From positions 27,642 to 91,641 of the forward strand of contig JACKQE010000016.1 in NCBI GenBank assembly GCA_024233005.1: a stretch of DNA of 64,000 nucleotides, read 5' to 3'. Below are positions 1-8,261 of this stretch, piece by piece; positions within the stretch are counted from its first letter, which is position 1; every line of letters starts with the position of its first letter. The notes under the pieces were generated by a model. The model saw only the letters and a list, made by a program, of their open reading frames with translations, ran no database searches and was not told the origin of the DNA. A program made the position numbers and the translations under genes. The DNA is from Akkermansiaceae bacterium (GTDB taxonomy: Bacteria; Verrucomicrobiota; Verrucomicrobiia; Verrucomicrobiales; DEV007).

Positions 1-1
1 A

Positions 2-34
2 CCGGCGCCCGGAATCGAGGAGGAAGCCAAGTAG
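2..34 (+). CDS. 3' end of an upstream gene (partial)
   Basis: Only the last ten codons are present, reading PAPGIEEEAK and ending in TAG. A strong terminator hairpin 40 bases further on supports a real gene end here. The product cannot be identified from so short a tail. Confidence 0.4.
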   Translation, partial: PAPGIEEEAK

Positions 35-57
35 TTCTCGTCCCTATCCTGATTGAG

Positions 58-1140
58 ATGCAGAATCTCCCTTTCAAGGCGGCTCTCCGGAGCCGCCTTT
101 TTTTGTTTGGAATCACCTTGCTCGAGGCCCTCCCGAATTTGATCGCCGGGGAAAAGCCTTCCCTCCTCACCTTTCAAGAGCCGCACATGGGGACACAGTT
201 CACCGTGCGCATTTCCTGCCCATCAGAACAAACGGCGGCGGCGCAGGAGGCCGCAAAAGCCGCCTATCACGAAATCAAGCACCTGGATCAGATCTGCTCC
301 GACTATATCTCTGACAGTGAATTGATCAAATTCCTCGAAACCCCGGTCGGCCAGCCCACCGCCGTGTCGCAGCCATTGTTTGACCTTTTTGAGCGCTCCC
401 GCCACTTCTCGGAACTTACAGATGGAGCTTTCGACATCACCATCGGCCCAATGATCCGACAATGGCGCCTGACCCGCCAACATCACCGCCTTCCGACTCC
501 GCAGCAAATCCAGGAAGCGCGGGCGAAAAGTGGATGGCGTTTGCTGGCATTGGACTCGTCAGCCCATACCGCCACACTGACCAAGGCCGGGATGCGGATC
601 AGCCTGGGAGGCATTGCCAAAGGGTTCGCCGCAGACAAGGCATTATCGATCCTCCGAACGCATGGATTTCCCCGATCTCTTGTGGCGGCGAGCGGGGATA
701 TCGCCGCCGGGGAAGCCCCGTGGGGAGAACTTGCTTGGCGAATTGGAATCCAATCGCTGGACGTCTTCCTCATTGGATCGGACGATGGGGCAAGACCGCT
801 GACTGAAGTGATCAGCCTTCACAATGCGGCGGTATCCACATCTGGAGACACCCGACAAGCCATCGAAATCGACGGGATCCGTTATTCCCACATCATTGAT
901 CCGCAAAGCGGATTAGGATTGACCGAGCGGATCGGGGTCACGGTCCGGGGACCAGATGCCACGACCACCGATGCACTGGCCACAGCGATTTCGGTAATGG
1001 GCTTGGAGAAAGGACTCCGGTTTCTTGAATCCCGCCGAGAGCTTGAAGGCTTGATCATTTCTGCCAATGGCGCTAGCCACCCTTCCACAGGGTGGGAGGA
1101 TGCGAAAAATCCGGTTGCCTCCCCCGGAGCAAAGCCTTAA
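58..1140 (+). CDS. apbE: FAD:protein FMN transferase (ApbE family)
   Basis: ApbE enzymes move FMN from FAD onto a Thr of target proteins such as Nqr/Rnf subunits, outside the cytoplasmic membrane. The 360-residue protein begins with a signal-peptide-like segment (residues 1-30, basic FKAALRSR then a hydrophobic stretch). It carries SLGGIAKGFAAD (182-193), ASGDI (211-215), HIIDPQSG (278-285) and the metal-binding TDALATA (304-310), all typical of the family. The start at 58 is kept because it supplies the signal peptide, but an intrinsic terminator covers codons 7-16. A start at 187 (MGTQF) would lose export. No Nqr/Rnf genes are in the window. Confidence 0.9.
   Translation: MQNLPFKAALRSRLFLFGITLLEALPNLIAGEKPSLLTFQEPHMGTQFTVRISCPSEQTAAAQEAAKAAYHEIKHLDQICSDYISDSELIKFLETPVGQPTAVSQPLFDLFERSRHFSELTDGAFDITIGPMIRQWRLTRQHHRLPTPQQIQEARAKSGWRLLALDSSAHTATLTKAGMRISLGGIAKGFAADKALSILRTHGFPRSLVAASGDIAAGEAPWGELAWRIGIQSLDVFLIGSDDGARPLTEVISLHNAAVSTSGDTRQAIEIDGIRYSHIIDPQSGLGLTERIGVTVRGPDATTTDALATAISVMGLEKGLRFLESRRELEGLIISANGASHPSTGWEDAKNPVASPGAKP
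76..104 (+). terminator. Intrinsic terminator overlapping the start of apbE
   Basis: A perfect 10-bp stem (76-85 pairs with 90-99) closes a TCCG tetraloop and is followed by five T residues. It fits termination of the gene ending at 34. It also lies inside the first codons of the apbE reading frame, where its T-run encodes the Phe/Leu core of the signal peptide. Confidence 0.8.
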
Positions 1141-1186
1141 AAACTGGTTTGCTTTCGACATCAACCCCCTTTCACATTTGTCATTT

Positions 1187-2347
1187 ATGAGCCAACGGAA
1201 AATTCGCATGGGCATGGTCGGCGGCGGCCGCGGCGCTTTTATCGGAGCGGTCCACCGCATTGCCGCCTCCATTGATCAACAGATCGATCTGGTCTGCGGT
1301 GCGTTCAGCTCCACTCCGGAAAACTCCAAGGCCTCCGGACGCGATTTTTTCCTACCTCACTCCCGTTGTTACGGCACCTTTCAGGAAATGATGGCCGCAG
1401 AAGCGACTCTGCCCGCGGAACAACGCATGGATTTTGTTTCCATTGTAACTCCCAATCACGTTCACTTTCCTCCCGCCAAGCTGGCACTGGAAAGCGGTTT
1501 TCATGTCCTTAGCGACAAACCCGCCACCTTTGACATCGGCGAGGCCAAGGCCCTGCAACAAATCATTGCCTCCACCGGTAAACTCTATGGCCTGACCCAC
1601 AACTACACGGGCTACCCAATGGTGAAACAGGCTCGGGACCTGGTCAAAACCGGCGAAATTGGTGAAATCAGGAAAGTCATTGTGGAGTATCCGCAGGGCT
1701 GGCTGGCCACCCGATTGGAGGCCGAAGGCGCCAAACAGGCTGAATGGAGAACGGACCCCAAACGTTCCGGGGCGGCAGGATGCATGGGGGATATCGGCAC
1801 ACATGCCGAAAATCTGGCCGAGTACATCACCGGACTGGAAATCAGCGAGCTTCTCGCCGATCTGACCATTTTTGTGCCGGGTCGCCAGCTTGACGATGAT
1901 GGCAATGTCCTGCTCCGCTTCACCAATGGAGCCAAAGGGGTGCTCCACGCGAGCCAGATTTCCGTCGGCACCGAAAACAACCTCAATATCCGCATCTACG
2001 GCACCACCGGCGGCTTGGAATGGCACCAGATTGAGCCCAACACTTTGAAAGTTCATCGGGCCGGAAAACCGACCGAACTGTGGCGGACAGGCAATGGCTA
2101 TGTTGGGGAGAATGCGGCCTACAACAGTCGCACTCCCTTTGGACATCCCGAAGGCTACCTTGAAGCGTTCGCCAACATTTATCGGAACTTCGCGAACCAC
2201 ATTCGGGCCGTTGAAGCGGGAGAAACGCCAGACGAGAAAGTCACGGATTATCCCAAAATCGTAGATGGCATCCGTGGCATGGCCTTCATTGATGCCGTGG
2301 TAAAATCGAGCGCCGCAGGTTCTGTCTGGACCCGCTTGGAAGCCTGA
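1187..2347 (+). CDS. Gfo/Idh/MocA family oxidoreductase
   Basis: Predicted NAD(P)-dependent sugar or cyclitol dehydrogenase of 386 residues. The N-terminal Rossmann motif is GMVGGGRG, and the typical family segment SDKPATFDIGEAK, close to the usual EKP, follows in the first third. There is no signal peptide, so it should be cytoplasmic. The frame is open from 1067, but that part overlaps apbE and has no family similarity. The ATG at 1187 (MSQRKIR) places the Rossmann strand at the normal position. The substrate is not predictable. It lies 46 bases after apbE on the same strand and may share its transcript. Confidence 0.88.
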   Translation: MSQRKIRMGMVGGGRGAFIGAVHRIAASIDQQIDLVCGAFSSTPENSKASGRDFFLPHSRCYGTFQEMMAAEATLPAEQRMDFVSIVTPNHVHFPPAKLALESGFHVLSDKPATFDIGEAKALQQIIASTGKLYGLTHNYTGYPMVKQARDLVKTGEIGEIRKVIVEYPQGWLATRLEAEGAKQAEWRTDPKRSGAAGCMGDIGTHAENLAEYITGLEISELLADLTIFVPGRQLDDDGNVLLRFTNGAKGVLHASQISVGTENNLNIRIYGTTGGLEWHQIEPNTLKVHRAGKPTELWRTGNGYVGENAAYNSRTPFGHPEGYLEAFANIYRNFANHIRAVEAGETPDEKVTDYPKIVDGIRGMAFIDAVVKSSAAGSVWTRLEA

Positions 2348-2365
2348 CGCCCCTACTTTCCGCTT

Positions 2366-3532
2366 TTACTGCGGAGCCCGCAACGTGACGCTGTCGATGG
2401 AAACCCGACAGCGCACGAACGCCACGCTGGAGGAAGCTGGTTCCCGGATCAGAAAACTCGCCTCACTCCATTGCATGGGAGCGACCGTGGAATCAATACT
2501 CGATTCGAAAGGTTTGAGCGCATCATTCCACTGGGAAATCCGGGTCGAAAACAACTCGGGTCGCTCATCCGCGTTCTGTTGCGGGGGAGTTGGGCCGTAT
2601 TCACCCTTGAGTCGGATTTTATTGATTACAAATCCATAGGGATTACCGATCAGAAGGGACACCTTGGTCATTTCACCCAACTTTTCGACGCTTTTGACGT
2701 TGGCGAGGAGCGCGCCATAGTCCGTCTGGAGAATGGACGCCGAATTTGCCCGCAGATTGATCGGGGAAATTTTGGATTCACCGGCCACATTGATGAGGTG
2801 GGCCCGGCGGATCTTCATGCCGGTGCGAATGAGGGACAACTTCTCCCGGGATTCGGCATTGAGACGCAAGTCCAGCCGAGTCCAGGAACTCGGTGGCAAA
2901 TCCTGCAGATAGGTCTGTTCAAAAGGGGTCAGAGTGCGCTGCCATTCATCAAGGCGTTTGCTGAAATCCTCATAAGCTTCCCCAGCCGCAAGCTTGGGAG
3001 CCGTGGTCCCAAAATCCCCTTTCAAGATGAATTCCTGAACCGTGATCCCCATGGGATTGCCAATACTGAGGTGTGCCACAAAGCCGCCCAACTGAAAATC
3101 GCGATCAAGTGAATCGAGCCGGATCAGGAGCACGCCATGTTCCGTCCGGATCGTGTAATGCCCTTTGAAATCCGGCGACAAATAGGCCAACGATTCCTGA
3201 TCCCGCTGCATCCGCACCAGCTCGGCGAGACCTTGTTCGATGCGCTGAAACCGATCCGATTGGCCCTGGTTGGCATCACTGGCTTGCTTCAGCGCTTCGG
3301 TGGTTTTTTCTTCGACGCTATCGAGACGGGCCACCAAGTTGCGGCTGGAACCAACGGTTTCAGAAAGTTCCTGCTCGGTCTTGTCCTCCAGGACTTTGAT
3401 TTGTCGTTCCAACTCCCCCACCCTGCGATCCATCAAAGCCCGTTCCAACTTTGCATTGTCACACCCGGCCGATGCCACCAGTAAGAGTCCCAGCACCAAA
3501 CGGTTCAGCAAAATACTTCGGGGGGGAATCAT
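2366..3532 (-). CDS. Lipoprotein with coiled coil and a duplicated DUF3251-like domain
   Basis: The 388-residue protein has a lipoprotein signal ending at Cys24 (LVASAGC). A heptad-rich segment predicted as coiled coil covers about 25-110. Two homologous units follow, about 118-245 and 256-385. Each has IGNPxG, then LKGDFG or LKGEYG, then a W-x5-L-x-PFE segment, which shows an internal duplication. The unit recalls DUF3251 of E. coli YajI, a lipoprotein of unknown function, but this assignment is by eye. It is convergent with the oxidoreductase gene, 18 bases apart. Confidence 0.7.
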   Translation of the reverse strand: MIPPRSILLNRLVLGLLLVASAGCDNAKLERALMDRRVGELERQIKVLEDKTEQELSETVGSSRNLVARLDSVEEKTTEALKQASDANQGQSDRFQRIEQGLAELVRMQRDQESLAYLSPDFKGHYTIRTEHGVLLIRLDSLDRDFQLGGFVAHLSIGNPMGITVQEFILKGDFGTTAPKLAAGEAYEDFSKRLDEWQRTLTPFEQTYLQDLPPSSWTRLDLRLNAESREKLSLIRTGMKIRRAHLINVAGESKISPINLRANSASILQTDYGALLANVKSVEKLGEMTKVSLLIGNPYGFVINKIRLKGEYGPTPPQQNADERPELFSTRISQWNDALKPFESSIDSTVAPMQWSEASFLIREPASSSVAFVRCRVSIDSVTLRAPQ

Positions 3533-3702
3533 GAATGTGGAATTCTAAAGGAAATGCATCCCCCGCACAAGCCCCAATCCCCTGAGACATTCAGACCCGG
3601 GATTAATCGAGCTAGAGCGCACCCCCCTTCCGGCGCGATCACGACGCCGTCAGGATCCATTGAAACTTGCACCGAGCCACCGACGGGGCTAGCAATGGCC
3701 TC

Positions 3703-4584
3703 ATGAAGTTTCGTCCCCTCAGCCTTTCACTTCTCTCCATGGTCATGACCGCCGTGCCTCTCCCAGGAGCCGAGATCATTCCGCTTTGGCCTGGCGCGGT
3801 TCCCGGCGAATCCAAGCCACTGGAAAACCCAGAATCCCTGGATGTTTCAGGAAAAGATGGCATAGCCCGCATGTCCAACGTTTCCTTGCCCGGCATGGAG
3901 TGGTATCCAGCGCCCAAGGAGACCAACACCGGCACCGCGATCATCGTATGTCCCGGCGGAGGCTACAACATTCTCGCCTACGAGCATGAGGGAAGCAAAG
4001 TCTGCGAATGGCTCAATTCCATCGGCGTCAACGCTGTGCTCCTGAAGTACCGAGTCCCTCGCCGCGCCAATTTGCCCAAACAGGCCGCACCTCTTCAGGA
4101 TGCCCAGCGTGCCATTTGCCTGACCAGAAGCCGCGCTGCGCAGTGGGGCATCCATCCGAATCGTCTTGGGATTCTGGGTTTCTCGGCTGGGGGCCACCTC
4201 GCAACCTGTGCCATGACCCATCAAGGCGAGCTCACTTATCCGAAAGTCGATGCTGCGGATGATGCGATTTTCCGTCCCGATTTTGGTATCCTCGTCTACC
4301 CGGCCTATCTGCAGGATGACCAGAACAAAGATGCACTCTCCAATGAAATCACCGTGACGAAAGACACCCCTCCGGCATTCATCGTGGTGGCACACGACGA
4401 TCGCACCTTTGTGGAGGGTAGCGCCTTGCTCTATTTGGCCTTGCGACGAAACAACGTTCCCGCCGAACTGCACGTGTTCTCCGAAGGCGGCCATGGGTTC
4501 GGCATGAAACCGACCACCAAAATGGTTTCAACCTGGACCAACAGGGCTGCCGATTGGCTGCAAGCTTCCGGACTGCTGAAATAA
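3703..4584 (+). CDS. Secreted alpha/beta hydrolase (BD-FAE / acetylxylan esterase-like)
   Basis: A 293-residue protein with a signal peptide (residues 1-23). The oxyanion segment CPGGGYN (83-89) and the nucleophile elbow GFSAGG (Ser161) are clear. Asp232 or Asp233 and His264 (GGHGFG) complete the likely triad. This pattern is typical of carbohydrate esterases that remove acetyl or feruloyl groups from plant polysaccharides, and export agrees with that role. A TTG at 3667 would extend the protein without benefit, so the ATG at 3703, which begins the signal peptide, is preferred. Confidence 0.85.
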   Translation: MKFRPLSLSLLSMVMTAVPLPGAEIIPLWPGAVPGESKPLENPESLDVSGKDGIARMSNVSLPGMEWYPAPKETNTGTAIIVCPGGGYNILAYEHEGSKVCEWLNSIGVNAVLLKYRVPRRANLPKQAAPLQDAQRAICLTRSRAAQWGIHPNRLGILGFSAGGHLATCAMTHQGELTYPKVDAADDAIFRPDFGILVYPAYLQDDQNKDALSNEITVTKDTPPAFIVVAHDDRTFVEGSALLYLALRRNNVPAELHVFSEGGHGFGMKPTTKMVSTWTNRAADWLQASGLLK

Positions 4585-4602
4585 TGATTCCACCGCACCC
4601 CC

Positions 4603-4899
4603 ATGATTGCCATCACCGTCTTTTTGGAAGCCCATCCCGAACACGCCGACGCGCTGCTCGCTGAAATCGTTGAAAACGCAGGGCATTCGCGCAAAGAGCC
4701 CGGATGCCGGAAGTGGGAGTATTCCCGTCACTTGCAGGATCCTTTGAAGTTTTGCCTCTACGAAGTCTACGACGACGTGGCCGCAATGGAATCCCATTTG
4801 GTCTCACCCCACGTCAAACGCTGGATGGAAGAGGCTCCTAAATATTTCGCGACCAAGACGGCCGGAAGGTTCGACATCATCGGGCTGGATGCGCGCTGA
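4603..4899 (+). CDS. ABM-domain protein (putative quinol monooxygenase)
   Basis: A 98-residue protein with the ferredoxin-like antibiotic-biosynthesis-monooxygenase fold. The pattern EPGCRKWEYSRH followed by FCLYEVYDDVAAMESH matches small YgiN-type proteins that oxidise quinols or act on small aromatic compounds without a metal cofactor. It starts 18 bases after the esterase on the same strand and is probably cotranscribed. The substrate is unknown. Confidence 0.8.
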   Translation: MIAITVFLEAHPEHADALLAEIVENAGHSRKEPGCRKWEYSRHLQDPLKFCLYEVYDDVAAMESHLVSPHVKRWMEEAPKYFATKTAGRFDIIGLDAR

Positions 4900-4918
4900 G
4901 GACTTGTCTGCGAAAACA

Positions 4919-4985
4919 AACCAGCCAGTCTTCGGTCTCCAGCCCGTCCTCTTGGACAGTGCCTTCGACCTTCGACTGGCTGGTT
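4919..4985. terminator. Inverted repeat between convergent genes
   Basis: A perfect 12-bp inverted repeat (4919-4930 with 4974-4985) is separated by 43 bases. It lies between the 3' end of the ABM gene and the 3' end of htrA. There is no T-run, so it is at best a weak bidirectional terminator or mRNA end structure. Confidence 0.35.
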
Positions 4986-5052
4986 GCTCTCTAATCTCCT
5001 GATTTTCTGAACGCACCAACTCTCTCAGGAGGGGAAATGGGATCCTTCAGCG

Positions 5053-6576
5053 TCACTTGATCCGAATGGCAAGGATGTCATGGCGCCCTTCCCGGTAAAT
5101 TTGGAGGAGCAGGACGTCTCCTTGGAAGGCTTCTTTGATTTTCTTGACCTCGGCAACGGATTTGACATCCTGCTGATCCACTTGGGTGATTAACAATCCC
5201 GTCTGCAACCCGGCCTCAGCAGCCTTGGAATTGGTATCCACGGATTCGACGACCACTCCTTGGATGCCTTCTTCCACACCAAGAGCCTCGCGCATTTGGG
5301 CATCGAGATCACGAATGCGGACGCCTTCGATGAACTCATTGCCTTTCTCTTGCTTTTGGCTCTTTTTGCCATCTCCCCGCTTTACTTCACCGGACTGGGC
5401 AAGCTGACTGTCCTGAAGATCGCCTAGGGTGACTTCCACTTTTTCAGATTTGCCGCGGCGGATCACCTCGAAAACCATTTTGGTTCCGGGTTTCGTGTTG
5501 CTGACATCAAGCCTGAGTTCCGCCATGCTGGTCGCCGGCTTGTTGTTGGCCGAAACCACCAAATCACCGGCTTTCAGGCCTGCTTTTTCGGCAGGCGAGT
5601 CTGGACTGACTTCTGCGATGATCACACCGCTCTTCCCATCGAGTCCCAGGGCCGAAGCCATGTCGCTATCGACATCCTTTAGAAAAACGCCCAAGAATCC
5701 CCGGTGAACCGTGCCACCTCCCTCCAGCAGTCGCTCGACAATACTCAACGCCATACCCGAGGGAATGGCAAATCCAATGCCGATGCTGCCTCCACCGACG
5801 CCAGATTGGATGGCGGTGTTAATACCAACCAAACGACCGGCGGCATCAATCAAAGCTCCTCCCGAGTTGCCCCGGTTGATCGGGGCGTCGGTTTGGATAA
5901 AGTTTTCATATCCACCGTCAGTGATGTTCAAATTCTTACGTCCCAAGGCACTCACGATGCCCTGGGTCACCGTTTGGTCGAGACCAAATGGACTGCCCAC
6001 AGCAAGCACGACATCCCCAACACGAAGGGCGGAACTGTCTCCAATGACGATGGGCTTGAGATTCGGAGCATCGATCTTGATGATTGCCACATCGCTTTTG
6101 GGATCGGCCCCGATCAGTTTGGCTTTGTATTCCTTGCTGTCGCCGGGAAATTTCACCTGAATTTCGTCCATTTCGCCGACCACATGGTTGTTGGTGAGAA
6201 TGTAGCCATCTTTCGAAATGATGACCCCTGAGCCAAGTCCTTGCTCCTTGTGGGGGGGCATTTGGTAGCCCTCAGGAACTTCAAAAAAGCGGCGGAACAT
6301 CGGATCCCGGAACATTTCGGGTGTTTTGACCTCCACTTGCTTAGAGGAAAACACTGTGACCACAGCGGGCATAGCCTTATCAAGGGCATCCGCGTAGGTG
6401 GACACAACGCCCGGGGCGGCTTTGACAGGGCCATTTTCGATGGTAATCGACTTTTTGAGGTCTTCGAATTTCACATCCTGCCCCTTTAAAGCAAGGCAGG
6501 ACATGGCCACGACAGCACTGAGGCTGAGAGCGGGCAAAGTGATTCGCAACTGCGAACGGGAGGTATTGAAGTGCAT
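5053..6576 (-). CDS. Periplasmic serine protease of the HtrA/Deg family
   Basis: A 507-residue trypsin-like protease with two PDZ domains. Residues 1-33 form a signal peptide. The catalytic triad is His131 (TNNHVVG), Asp162 (SDVAIIKID) and Ser238 (RGNSGGAL). PDZ1 covers about 285-375 and PDZ2 about 415-505, linked by a Lys/Glu-rich stretch. Deg proteases degrade or refold misfolded envelope proteins. The frame is open to 6645, but the ATG at 6576 gives a normal signal peptide. It is divergent from the E1-like gene at 6767. Confidence 0.93.
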   Translation of the reverse strand: MHFNTSRSQLRITLPALSLSAVVAMSCLALKGQDVKFEDLKKSITIENGPVKAAPGVVSTYADALDKAMPAVVTVFSSKQVEVKTPEMFRDPMFRRFFEVPEGYQMPPHKEQGLGSGVIISKDGYILTNNHVVGEMDEIQVKFPGDSKEYKAKLIGADPKSDVAIIKIDAPNLKPIVIGDSSALRVGDVVLAVGSPFGLDQTVTQGIVSALGRKNLNITDGGYENFIQTDAPINRGNSGGALIDAAGRLVGINTAIQSGVGGGSIGIGFAIPSGMALSIVERLLEGGGTVHRGFLGVFLKDVDSDMASALGLDGKSGVIIAEVSPDSPAEKAGLKAGDLVVSANNKPATSMAELRLDVSNTKPGTKMVFEVIRRGKSEKVEVTLGDLQDSQLAQSGEVKRGDGKKSQKQEKGNEFIEGVRIRDLDAQMREALGVEEGIQGVVVESVDTNSKAAEAGLQTGLLITQVDQQDVKSVAEVKKIKEAFQGDVLLLQIYREGRHDILAIRIK

Positions 6577-6766
6577 GGTAGGGAGTTTCGGATCAGGTTG
6601 TCTTGGCAGTGATGTTTCCGCGGCCTCGCAGGCTTTGGATTTCATGTTCTATTGAATGAGCGTCACCCCGGGCCTGCTTTGTCGGATTTTTTCAGGAATT
6701 ATCAAAGAAATCAGACATCGCCATTCCATAGGTGGAAAATTGTCGAATTCAGGGCACCATGAACGC

Positions 6767-7930
6767 ATGGAATCCATCATTTCGGATGAGCGTCGGGAAA
6801 CTCAGGAATTGAGTCCGGACGAGTTCCGGCGCTACGCTCGTCACATCACCATACCCGAAGTGGGCTTGGAAGGGCAAAAACGACTCAAAGCTGCCAGCAT
6901 CCTCTGCATTGGCGCTGGAGGATTGGGATCTCCCATCGCCATGTATCTGGCCGCAGCGGGTGTGGGGAGAATCGGTCTGGTGGACTTCGACACCGTCGAT
7001 TACACCAATCTGCAACGCCAAATTCTTCACGGCACCACTGATGTGGGGCGTTTGAAGTTAGACTCCGCATCGGAGACCCTGCAGCGGATCAATCCCGAAG
7101 TGGTGGTCGATCTGTACCCTGAAAGGTTTACCGCTCACAATGCCAAGGCCTTGGCCACGGGATATGACATCCTCATTGACGGAACCGACAATTTTCCAAC
7201 CCGGTATCTCACCAACGATGTGGCTTTCCTGATGGGCAAACCCAACGTCTACGGCGCCATTTTCCGGTTTGAGGGGCAGGTTTCGGTCTTCGCCCCCCAT
7301 CTCGGCAGTCCTTGCTACCGCTGCCTGTTTCCCCAACCTCCCCTGCCCGGTCAGGTTCCCAGTTGTGCCGAAGGGGGGGTCCTGGGTGTTTTACCGGGGA
7401 TTGTGGGCTGCCTCCAAGCGTCGGAAGCAATCAAGCTGTTGCTCGGGTTGGGTGATCCTCTTTTAGGTCGCTTGGTTCACTTTGATGCCTTGCGTTTCCG
7501 ATTCAGAGAGATCAAACTCCGCCGTGACCCGGACTGCCCGCTTTGTGGCAAAACCCCCACCATTCTGGAACCGACCGACCTCCCTGATACCTGCGAAGCC
7601 AATATGTCCCCTCTCCCGGAAATCTCCGTCCACGATTTGAATTCCTATTTTCAACAAGGCCGACCATTTGTTTTGTTGGATGTTCGGGAACCCAACGAAC
7701 ATGAACTCTGCCGTTTGCCGGGTGCCCGATTGATCCCCCTGGGTGAGCTCCCGAATCGTCTTCAGGAATTGGATCCTGCAGAGGAAATCATCATTCATTG
7801 CAAAGCGGGAGGCAGAAGTGCCCGGGCTCTTCAGCTTCTCCTCTCCCATGGCTTCGGAAATGTCTGCCATGTTCAGGGTGGCATCAATGCTTGGTCCAAA
7901 GAAATTGATCCCTCCATACCTTTGTATTGA
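6767..7930 (+). CDS. ThiF/MoeB-type adenylyltransferase fused to rhodanese (MoeZ-like)
   Basis: The enzyme activates the C-terminal Gly-Gly of a ubiquitin-like sulfur carrier (MoaD/ThiS type) by adenylation and delivers sulfur from its rhodanese domain. The 387-residue protein has the ATP loop GAGGLGSP (49-56) and a zinc site made of Cys183, Cys186, Cys257 and Cys260. A C-terminal rhodanese domain (about 285-385) has active Cys345 in HCKAGGRSA. The start at 6767 is chosen because upstream sequence in frame shows no family character. Its stop codon directly abuts the start of the Trm112-like gene, indicating an operon. Confidence 0.9.
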   Translation: MESIISDERRETQELSPDEFRRYARHITIPEVGLEGQKRLKAASILCIGAGGLGSPIAMYLAAAGVGRIGLVDFDTVDYTNLQRQILHGTTDVGRLKLDSASETLQRINPEVVVDLYPERFTAHNAKALATGYDILIDGTDNFPTRYLTNDVAFLMGKPNVYGAIFRFEGQVSVFAPHLGSPCYRCLFPQPPLPGQVPSCAEGGVLGVLPGIVGCLQASEAIKLLLGLGDPLLGRLVHFDALRFRFREIKLRRDPDCPLCGKTPTILEPTDLPDTCEANMSPLPEISVHDLNSYFQQGRPFVLLDVREPNEHELCRLPGARLIPLGELPNRLQELDPAEEIIIHCKAGGRSARALQLLLSHGFGNVCHVQGGINAWSKEIDPSIPLY

Positions 7931-8161
7931 ATGAACCTGCCTGAAAGCGTCCTGGCGCTTTTGATCTGCCCGGAAACGCGTTTCCCCTTGAGGATAGGGA
8001 CGTTTGAAGAGTGCCAATCGCTGCAGAGACGGCATGCTGAGTCTTCAGACGTCTGGGACGAAGCCTTGGTTTGCGATGAAGGCGGACGCGCCTACCCTGT
8101 CCGCGACGGCTTCCCGATCCTTCTCAGAGAAGCGTCCGTGAGCTTCGATTCACCGCCTTAA
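7931..8161 (+). CDS. Trm112/YcaR-like small protein
   Basis: A 76-residue protein with LLICPETRFPL near the start and AYPVRDGFPILL near the end, the layout of the Trm112p-like (UPF0434) family. These act as small activators or adaptors, for example of methyltransferases. Only one cysteine remains at each expected zinc-ligand pair, so zinc binding is doubtful. The ATG follows the upstream TGA with no gap, so translation is probably coupled to the MoeZ-like gene. Confidence 0.75.
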   Translation: MNLPESVLALLICPETRFPLRIGTFEECQSLQRRHAESSDVWDEALVCDEGGRAYPVRDGFPILLREASVSFDSPP

Positions 8162-8261
8162 GTGTCGTTTGACGAGATTCTCTTTCGCCCCTATTCTCGC
8201 CGCGGAAAGCGGGTCTGCGGGCCGGTGTCGAGTATTTGGCTGAGATTTCGAGAGGATTGCA

